5,243 bases of DNA, from NCBI GenBank assembly GCA_938044295.1, contig CALIRC010000027.1, positions 1 through 5,243 on the forward strand, in the 5' to 3' direction. The notes below the pieces were generated by a model, which was given only the letters and a program-made list of their open reading frames with translations, searched no databases and was not told where the DNA came from. Positions 1 through 5,243 of the stretch are shown piece after piece. The DNA is from Minisyncoccota bacterium. Its GTDB lineage: Bacteria > Patescibacteriota > Minisyncoccia > Moranbacterales > GCA-2747515. Every line of letters starts with the position of its first letter. Position 1 is the stretch's first letter. A program made the translations under genes and the position numbers.

Positions 1-30
1 CTAAATATATATTTCATGGCAAAATCATGA

Positions 31-47
31 TTGCTATTTGATAGCAA
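31..47. repeat. Small perfect hairpin
   Basis: TTGCTAT at 31-37 and ATAGCAA at 41-47 are exact reverse complements around a three-base loop. The stem does not extend beyond seven base pairs and no T-run follows on the plus strand, so it is not a bacterial-type terminator. It may be chance in A+T-rich DNA. Confidence 0.35.
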
Positions 48-97
48 CATATATCTAAAAAACCCTGGTATTACCTGAAAATCATTAAAGTATGATA

Positions 98-245
98 CAT
101 GACGGCAACACGTAAATAGTATTGTATTTTACTTGACGGACACACATCCTGTATATATTAATTACTTGACGGATACACATCAATGTGATGAAACTTGACG
201 GTAACACGCCTAAGTAAGCTAATATTTTACTTGACGGACACACAC
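98..245 (+). repeat. Motif cluster A: five copies of a ~15-bp dispersed repeat
   Basis: Copies begin near 98, 131, 164, 193 and 229. Four read ACTTGACGG-NN-ACAC, with NN being AC, AT, TA and AC; the first reads ACATGACGGCAACACG. Start-to-start spacing is 33, 33, 29 and 36 bases, and the DNA between copies is not conserved, so this is a set of spaced motifs and not a head-to-tail minisatellite. All copies point the same way, on the plus strand, as do the copies elsewhere in the window. The cluster ends about 170 bases before the ATG of the endonuclease/reverse transcriptase gene. The TTGACGG form is typical of this cluster and differs from the TAGACGG and TGGACGG forms found further along. Function unknown. 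Confidence 0.85.
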
Positions 246-416
246 CATGTTACTTAAATTGTATGCATTCCCACTGGCCACAGCTCCCAATACCTTCTAA
301 CACCCATCATAGCATGGGATCCTTCTGTACTAACATATCATCTCACCCTCCATCTTCATCACTAACTGCATACCGTATTGAATTTACAAGACTATATTTT
401 TGTAGAACATATTATA

Positions 417-3400
417 ATGTGTTTTAGCAACATTGATGTAACTCTATTTGATAACCTAGGACGACCTTTAGATAATGATTATTTTGTGCGAGAAATGTGG
501 AATGATAAATGTGACTACTATACCGCCGATAGCATAATAGATTGGGAGGGAAATCGTGACAAATTGATTTTCTTACAGCTAAACATATGTGGGCTTGTAA
601 GTAAGCAAGACCAACTGAAAGAACTACTAAATACATTGCAGAAAAGGAACAGTCGACCGTCCATATTATTTATACAAGAAACCAATATGAACAAATTTAA
701 AGAAAAGTTGTTCAGATTGGATGGGTATGACTGTTATTATAAGAACAGAGAGATAGCTAAAGGAGGTGGTGTAGGCATTCTGATAGACAAAAAAATAAAT
801 CACAGGCGAAGGCCCGACCTTGATAATGCCAAAGTGGAAAGTATTTCTCTAGAAATCACTGATAAAAAGATTGGAAATATAATTATAAGCTCTTGTTATA
901 GACCACCAAATAGCAAAGGTGTTGCATACTACGGTATGATCAAGTCACTCATAGAAACCTCTGTAAATGAAAAAAAGGAACTATGTATAGGGACTGACCA
1001 AAATTTGAATCTACTAAATAGCCACTCACATAAGGAAACTAGAGATTTCCTTGAACTATTACTTGAAAACAATATGTTGCCCAGTATAACACGGCCAACA
1101 AGAATAACGAAAAAAAGTTCCACTCTAATAGATAACATCTATTTATCAAGCAAGCTGCAAAGGGATTTCCGATCAGGCCTTATCATCTCTGATATATCAG
1201 ACCACCTTCCGCTAATAACCAGCACCTTGAAAAATAAAAGATGTAAAAATGAGAGCATTGCCTTCACCTCAAGAAAAGTAAACAAAGAGAGTATACCCAA
1301 AATAAGAGATGGATTGAAAGCCATCGATTGGGATTTACTACTGGACGGTGACACAAATCCGAACGTAAACGTAATGTATGATAAATTTGTTCAGGTACTT
1401 AGCGATACAATTGACCACTATACAACAGAGAAAACTGTAAGAATAAGCGGAAAAAAAGTATTTAGCGAACCTTGGCTAAGTGGGGGAATTATAAGGGCGA
1501 ATGCAAAAAGGGATAAGCTATATATGGCATTTTTGAAGACAAAAGATGATAAAAAAGGGCAAGAATATAAGGAGTACCGAAATGTTCTCAATAGAATAAA
1601 AAGGCATGCAAAAATAGACCACTATAGTATGAAGTGTACTGAGTACAAAACGAATGTAAAAAAATTGTGGAATGTTATAAATAGTGTCATCAGAAAAACC
1701 ACTGATAAAACAAGTGTAATTGAAATGATCTCTGGTCCCTCTGGGGAAATAAGAGAACCAAAGGGTATAGCAAATGAATTTGGAAATTTCTTCGCCACAA
1801 CTGGTGAAAAATTAGCCAGAAAGATAACTTGCCCGGATGTATCAATAAATGAGTATCTGAATAGAATACCACGAGTGGAAAAAAGCATGTTTGTCACATT
1901 GACCACACAAGCTGAAATTCAAAAAATAATCAGCTCACTCCCATCCAAATCAAGTTCCGGACATGACAATATTTCAAACATACTTCTGAAAGGGATCGGT
2001 AATAGTATTACATACCCTCTAGAACGTATTTTTAATAGATCCATCATTGATGGAGAATTCCCACAACAAATGAAACTGGCCGAAGTTGTACCTCTGTACA
2101 AAAGTAAAGAAAAATACTTGACCACAAATTACAGACCTGTCTCACTACTCACAACTACATCCAAGGTTCTAGAGAAGGTTATGCATAATAGATTGTCTTG
2201 CTTTCTTGACCAAAATCAGATCCTATACAACAGTCAATATGGCTTTAGGAAAGCTAGAAATTGTGAGCAGGCAATCATGGAACTAGTAGGTAAAATTATA
2301 CAACGTAAAGCAGAGGGAAATGGCACTATGTCAGTTTTTCTGGATTTAAGTAAAGCCTTTGATACCCTTGATCATGACATCCTATTAAGAAAAATGGGAA
2401 AATATGGCATACGAGGAATTGCAAATGACTGGTTTAAAAGTTATCTAACAAAGAGAAACCTTAGAGTGAAACTCAACGTGGAAAATAGCATAATTAAATC
2501 GGACACGTTTGATATAAGCTATGGTACTGCCCAGGGAAGCTGCCTTGGTCCCCTGTTGTTCATCATTTTTTGTAATGATATCCAACTTATTCCTGAATAC
2601 ACAGAACTAATACTTTTCGCGGACGATACCACCATCTATGCATCGAGCAAAAATCCCAAGTTACTAGCAGCAATGATGAACCATGACCTAACGTTACTTG
2701 CAATTTGGTTCAAGGCTAACAAACTATCCTTAAATGTTAATAAAACGGTTGCGTTGAAATTTTGGATAGAAACAAATGAGCGCCTACTACTCAATAACAC
2801 AGAGCTCGAGTGGTCACATACCGTCAAATTTTTGGGTATCCATCTGGATGATGAATTAAAATGGAACATCCACTATACAAAGCTCTGTGATAAGCTTCTA
2901 TTAAATATGAATCTCCTGAAGCTCAGTAGAAATTTCTTAAATACAAACTGCAAACGAAATGTATATTTTGCCCACATATATAGCCATATTAGATATGGAC
3001 TACCGATATGGGGATCAATGATCAATGAATCACAAAGAAATAAATTATACAAATTCCAGAAGGATGCTGTTAGGATCATACTTCGGGCTAAATATAACAG
3101 CCATAGCAATCCACTATTCAAAGAATTGAAAATCTTTCCTCTTGAAATCTGTCTAAAATCAGAAATGATTAAAATCGGACACAATGTATGCTCTAAAATA
3201 CTACCCTTGCCCATCCGGAAATTATTCACAGATAAAAATGAAAAAAGTCATGGGTACAATACCAGATATAAGCATATTCCGAATCTAGATAAAGAGGAAG
3301 GGGCAAGATTCCGAAATAGCTTTCTCCACCAAGCAATAAAGTCATACAATGATACCCCCGCCATCCTCAAAAGCACCACTAATGCGGACATGTTTGAAAG

Positions 3401-3449
3401 AAATTTCAGATTCTATAGGTATAAAATGCTTGCTGAATTCTCGAAATGA
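417..3449 (+). CDS. Non-LTR retrotransposon polyprotein: APE-type endonuclease and reverse transcriptase
   Basis: The product (1010 residues from the ATG at 417) should nick target DNA and copy the element RNA from the nick (target-primed reverse transcription). Thirteen further codons are open upstream, back to a TTG at 378 with a TAA at 363, but 417 is the first ATG and has A at -3. The endonuclease spans about residues 50-275 with the expected active-site residues: N56, E88, Y161 in CYRPPN, D194 and N196, D239 in LIDNIY, and D262-H263 in SDHLPL. The reverse transcriptase spans about 550-820: NYRPVSLL, D643 in FLDLSKAFD, GTAQGSCLGP, and FADD with D736-D737. A C-terminal region with HGYNTR and a final F-x-N-x-F-R segment resembles that of Jockey/CR1-like elements. 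No RNase H, CCHC knuckle or protease is seen. No stop or frameshift interrupts it, so the copy may be recent or active. Clade placement is tentative; the enzyme type is firm. Confidence 0.95.
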   Translation: MCFSNIDVTLFDNLGRPLDNDYFVREMWNDKCDYYTADSIIDWEGNRDKLIFLQLNICGLVSKQDQLKELLNTLQKRNSRPSILFIQETNMNKFKEKLFRLDGYDCYYKNREIAKGGGVGILIDKKINHRRRPDLDNAKVESISLEITDKKIGNIIISSCYRPPNSKGVAYYGMIKSLIETSVNEKKELCIGTDQNLNLLNSHSHKETRDFLELLLENNMLPSITRPTRITKKSSTLIDNIYLSSKLQRDFRSGLIISDISDHLPLITSTLKNKRCKNESIAFTSRKVNKESIPKIRDGLKAIDWDLLLDGDTNPNVNVMYDKFVQVLSDTIDHYTTEKTVRISGKKVFSEPWLSGGIIRANAKRDKLYMAFLKTKDDKKGQEYKEYRNVLNRIKRHAKIDHYSMKCTEYKTNVKKLWNVINSVIRKTTDKTSVIEMISGPSGEIREPKGIANEFGNFFATTGEKLARKITCPDVSINEYLNRIPRVEKSMFVTLTTQAEIQKIISSLPSKSSSGHDNISNILLKGIGNSITYPLERIFNRSIIDGEFPQQMKLAEVVPLYKSKEKYLTTNYRPVSLLTTTSKVLEKVMHNRLSCFLDQNQILYNSQYGFRKARNCEQAIMELVGKIIQRKAEGNGTMSVFLDLSKAFDTLDHDILLRKMGKYGIRGIANDWFKSYLTKRNLRVKLNVENSIIKSDTFDISYGTAQGSCLGPLLFIIFCNDIQLIPEYTELILFADDTTIYASSKNPKLLAAMMNHDLTLLAIWFKANKLSLNVNKTVALKFWIETNERLLLNNTELEWSHTVKFLGIHLDDELKWNIHYTKLCDKLLLNMNLLKLSRNFLNTNCKRNVYFAHIYSHIRYGLPIWGSMINESQRNKLYKFQKDAVRIILRAKYNSHSNPLFKELKIFPLEICLKSEMIKIGHNVCSKILPLPIRKLFTDKNEKSHGYNTRYKHIPNLDKEEGARFRNSFLHQAIKSYNDTPAILKSTTNADMFERNFRFYRYKMLAEFSK
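1339..1356 (+). repeat. Single copy of the dispersed motif inside the endonuclease/RT gene
   Basis: The sequence TACTGGACGGTGACACAA lies in the linker between the endonuclease and reverse transcriptase domains and is read as L-L-D-G-D-T (L309 to T313, followed by N). It matches the copy at 4637-4651 almost exactly, at both DNA and protein level, although the two proteins are otherwise unrelated. It sits outside any catalytic motif. Confidence 0.8.
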
Positions 3450-3549
3450 ACTGGACGGATACACTAGATACAACGAAAGAGACACTAGACGGTGACACAC
3501 ATGAATTACTAGACGGTGACACAAACGAATATACTAGACGGAGACACAC
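3450..3549 (+). repeat. Motif cluster B: four copies directly after the RT stop codon
   Basis: Copies start at about 3450 (ACTGGACGGATACAC), 3484 and 3508 (both ACTAGACGGTGACAC) and 3533 (ACTAGACGGAGACAC). A decayed fifth copy may begin at 3463 (ACTAGATACAAC). The first copy begins one base after the TGA of the retrotransposon gene. A 60-codon frame (3446-3628) overlaps that stop as ATGA and reads two copies as LDGDT, but reads the first as TGG-ACG-GAT-ACA and the last as AGA-CGG-AGA-CAC, so the motif is kept irrespective of frame. The TAGACGG form predominates here, unlike the TTGACGG form of the upstream cluster. Confidence 0.85.
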
Positions 3550-3731
3550 TTACACAGCGACCTTATACACTGCTAAAAAACTAACATTTCTATATTGGAT
3601 ACAAAGCAGGAACCAAGTACTGCGATAAAATGACTCTTCTGTACCATGCAAATCTTTATGCCATCACAAATCACCTATGTTCATCGTCCTTTCTATGCAA
3701 TCTTTTACCACATCGCAATACCGAGTAAACC
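3550..3731. other. Non-coding leader between motif cluster B and the OTU-like/zinc-finger gene
   Basis: No motif copies and no convincing gene are seen. There is no AATAAA or ATTAAA polyadenylation signal between the two genes and no poly(A) tract or simple repeat that would mark the 3' end of a non-LTR element after 3449. The plus strand from about 3637 on is rich in pyrimidines and A and poor in G, like the stretch before the first gene. TTCTGTAC at 3637-3644 also occurs at 323-330, and lies 95 and 94 bases before the respective ATGs. An in-frame TAA at 3726-3728 closes the downstream frame. Confidence 0.6.
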
Positions 3732-5243
3732 ATGAATGTAAACCTACTTTCGCTGAGAGAAACCACCAAAATGGCCGAAAAAAGAAACTTTGCAGCCCGC
3801 TGGGGCTACACAAACCAGGTAAACAAAATTCCCGAGTCTGGGGCAGTTGACTATGAAGCACGTAAAACACTAAACTGTAGTGATACTCATATGCTCACCG
3901 TTGAGTCTACTTTGTCCACGCCTCGCCAAATAGCGAACAATATCTTTTACATTTTCGGAAATGATAGGGGAATTACCCCTCTAGTGCTTAGAAACGATAT
4001 GTGTGTGTTTGTCGAGGAGAACGAGGATCATTTCGAGTCCATCGCATGTGAATTTTTAAAACAAAAAAACATTGACTTGAAAACATGGTTAGCCGAAATG
4101 AAAGTTCCGGAGAAAAAGGGAGACGAACTAGCAATTATGGCAATCTGTGAACTTCTCCAAATACACGCGTCTGTAGACTATCTTGGTGGCTGCTGGACTA
4201 CACTCAATCTACACTCCAGCAAAGATGATCACGACGTCATGATAAACCGCGGTGATGTACATCTATGTTACAGGGGGGACTCCCTGTACAGTGAGTTAAA
4301 GGAAATAGATCAATACAAACCGCACGATTGTTCCCTGGAATATATCTCAAGTTTACAGCTGAAACACTGCGAAGTAAAACTACGACGACTGCGTGACTCA
4401 GACTGGCCACAAAATCAAAACAAGATCACTACCAAACCGACTGACCAAGACGTCGCATCTACAAGCGCGGCAAACTCAAAGAAAGCACCACCAGCTGCAC
4501 TTGGTAAGGCTCCAGAAGGCACGGACCAACTGGACGCTGACACAGCACTGGACGCTAACACCGGAGACCAAACACTGGACGGTAACAACGACCCGGTAAA
4601 TGAGCAAGCACTCGACGCTGACACCGGAGACCAAACTCTGGACGGTGACACCAACCCGACCAACGATCCAGCTCCTCTGCTGCCTATAAAATCACCTGGC
4701 CGTGAAACAGATAGCAGTCAAGACACTGTCATCTACGCAACAGCACCACGCAGAGCTATGTCACCCCTAGTCCCCAAGAGGCCTAAACCACCTACAGTGA
4801 ATCCACCAATGCCCAATCCCACAGCGAAGAAACGGGAGCGCAAGAACCCCAAGCCAAAGCGGAGGATGACGGGTCTGAGTGAGATAAGCCCAACCCCACA
4901 TGTAATAGGGACCATCTTTATGAACAAGAGGCGTAGCTTCAAGTGCCCAAAACCAAGCTGCAACCATAGATCGGCCACTCGCAAATTACTCACGTATCAC
5001 CATCTCACTGTGCACAAAGCCAGGAGATACCAATGCCCGAGATGCCTAAAAGTGTTCAGGCTACTGCACACTTACAAACAGCATAAGTATGAGCACAAGG
5101 ATGCCAATTACGAGTGTAAAAAGTGTGGAGCTCAATTCTTCTTCCGTAGCAGGCTAGACAGGCACTTTGAGACCCATACAAAAAGAAGAAACTTCACATG
5201 TGGCATTTGTGACAAGAAGTTTAAACGCAGGAACTGTCTAACT
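3732..5243 (+). CDS. OTU-like (probably inactive) protein with LDGDT repeats and C2H2 zinc fingers, 3' partial
   Basis: The frame is open from an ATG two codons after an in-frame TAA to the window edge (504 codons, no stop). Start choice: 3732 is the first ATG (A at -3), but Met14 at 3771 has a better context (A at -3, G at +4) and may be the real start. Residues about 60-190 resemble the OTU protease fold: IFYIFGNDRG then FVEENEDHFESI (helices after the usual DGNC motif), KKGDELAIMAICELL at 129-142 (matching the family's W/G-GE-L-E-L-x-A-L region), and DVHLCYRGDSLYSEL at 175-189 (matching the final strand with its HY). The catalytic Cys and His are not at their expected places, so peptidase activity is doubtful. 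Residues 267-307 carry five LDGDT-like repeats. A Pro/Lys/Arg-rich stretch with KKRERK and KPKRR (366-378) may be a nuclear signal. C2H2 fingers follow: C405/C410/H423/H428, C435/C438/H451/H455, C462/C465/H478/H482, and a cut one starting C490/C493. It could be a retroelement ORF1-type protein or a host gene. The fingers are certain; the OTU match is by eye. Confidence 0.85.
   Translation, partial: MNVNLLSLRETTKMAEKRNFAARWGYTNQVNKIPESGAVDYEARKTLNCSDTHMLTVESTLSTPRQIANNIFYIFGNDRGITPLVLRNDMCVFVEENEDHFESIACEFLKQKNIDLKTWLAEMKVPEKKGDELAIMAICELLQIHASVDYLGGCWTTLNLHSSKDDHDVMINRGDVHLCYRGDSLYSELKEIDQYKPHDCSLEYISSLQLKHCEVKLRRLRDSDWPQNQNKITTKPTDQDVASTSAANSKKAPPAALGKAPEGTDQLDADTALDANTGDQTLDGNNDPVNEQALDADTGDQTLDGDTNPTNDPAPLLPIKSPGRETDSSQDTVIYATAPRRAMSPLVPKRPKPPTVNPPMPNPTAKKRERKNPKPKRRMTGLSEISPTPHVIGTIFMNKRRSFKCPKPSCNHRSATRKLLTYHHLTVHKARRYQCPRCLKVFRLLHTYKQHKYEHKDANYECKKCGAQFFFRSRLDRHFETHTKRRNFTCGICDKKFKRRNCLT
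4529..4652 (+). repeat. Motif cluster C: five in-frame copies coding for LDADT/LDGDT
   Basis: Copies start with the Leu codons at 4530, 4548, 4575, 4611 and 4638 and encode LDADT, LDANT, LDGNN, LDADT and LDGDT (residues 267, 273, 282, 294 and 303). The steps are 18, 27, 36 and 27 bases, all multiples of nine. A larger unit is duplicated: 4548-4586 and 4611-4649, 63 bases apart, both encode LDA(N/D)TGDQTLDG(N/D) with few base differences. The region lies between the OTU-like domain and the zinc fingers and is otherwise low in complexity and polar, so it is probably a disordered linker. The same DNA motif occurs untranslated in clusters A and B. Confidence 0.85.
4944..5243 (+). other. Tandem C2H2 zinc-finger region (three complete fingers, a fourth cut by the edge)
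   Basis: Finger 1 (4944-5015) has C-x4-C-x12-H-x4-H spacing, slightly unusual. Fingers 2 (5034-5096) and 3 (5115-5177) have the classical C-x2-C-x12-H-x3-H. Finger 4 begins at 5199 with C-x2-C and a following KKF, and is cut by the window end before its histidines. Linkers are 6, 6 and 7 residues and rich in Lys/Arg and Asn, without the TGEKP consensus. Classical spacing suggests nucleic-acid binding; the target cannot be read from the sequence. More fingers probably follow beyond the edge. Confidence 0.9.

Larger units (their letters stand above)
1..416. other. A+T-rich non-coding region upstream of the retrotransposon gene
   Basis: No convincing gene is seen here. The first part is A+T-rich and contains a small perfect hairpin at 31-47. 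Positions 98-245 hold five copies of the dispersed motif, described separately. From about 246 to 416 the plus strand is poor in G and rich in C, T and A, as a leader or 5' untranslated region can be. An in-frame TAA at 363-365 closes the downstream reading frame on this side, so the main gene does not continue from further left. No ORF1 of a retrotransposon is visible within this stretch. If the element has an ORF1 in the usual place it lies outside the window, is missing, or is in a different position. Confidence 0.7.

Noticed and set aside
98..245. CRISPR array
   Set aside because: Repeats are about 15 bases, degenerate and irregularly spaced, no cas gene is present and the genes are eukaryotic in type.
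378..416. Upstream start of the retrotransposon gene at the TTG at 378
   Set aside because: TTG starts are not expected in an animal gene; the first ATG in the frame is at 417 and the endonuclease begins well after it.
424..3229. Several minus-strand frames of 60-118 codons opposite the retrotransposon gene
   Set aside because: They show no domain and lie opposite an intact gene with all catalytic motifs.
3446..3628. 60-codon plus-strand frame starting in the ATGA overlap
   Set aside because: It is mostly a read-through of the motif cluster, the copies fall in different frames, and the remainder has no recognisable domain; not listed as a gene.
4269..4288. Seven-base-pair hairpin TACAGGG...CCCTGTA
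   Set aside because: It lies within the coding sequence of the OTU-like domain and is short enough to be chance.
4393..4599. Plus-strand frame over the repeat linker
   Set aside because: It lies in another frame of the long OTU-like/zinc-finger gene, and its Thr/Gln/His-rich translation is a by-product of the repeats.
4530..4652. Calcium-binding loops from the DGDTN-like repeats
   Set aside because: The repeats are too short and irregular for EF-hand, dockerin or thrombospondin type 3 loops, and the motif also occurs untranslated.
4415..4993. Minus-strand frames opposite the linker of the second gene
   Set aside because: They are antisense to a frame with clear domains; Ser/Val/Leu-rich translations come from reading the G+C-rich repeats backwards.

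Overview
The window looks like invertebrate animal DNA. It carries an intact non-LTR retrotransposon polyprotein of the Jockey/CR1-like kind (APE-type endonuclease plus reverse transcriptase) and the start of a gene with tandem C2H2 zinc fingers. Both are eukaryotic signatures. There is no bacterial operon layout, no convincing Shine-Dalgarno site, no tRNA or rRNA and no CRISPR array. The species cannot be named from sequence alone; a mollusc, another lophotrochozoan, an arthropod or a cnidarian would all fit.

Layout: 1-416 is A+T-rich non-coding DNA holding five copies of a short motif, roughly ACTNGACGGNNACAC, at 98-245. 417-3449 is a complete 1010-residue endonuclease/reverse transcriptase gene, whose coding sequence contains one more copy of the motif (1339-1356, read as LDGDT). 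3450-3549 is a second non-coding cluster of four motif copies that starts at the stop codon. 3550-3731 is a motif-free leader. 3732 to the window end is an open reading frame of at least 504 codons that runs off the edge. It encodes, in order, an OTU-like fold lacking the catalytic residues, a region with five LDGDT/LDADT-type repeats (the same DNA motif read in frame), a basic stretch, and at least four C2H2 zinc fingers, the fourth cut by the edge.

The main point of interest is the motif family: about fifteen copies shared by two unrelated proteins and by the non-coding DNA in front of each. Because copies are read in more than one frame and also occur where nothing is translated, conservation at the DNA or RNA level is more likely than conservation for protein function alone. 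The two genes may belong to one element, or to neighbouring tandem copies of an element (the second gene being the ORF1-like gene of the next copy). The zinc-finger protein could recognise the motif. That link is a hypothesis.
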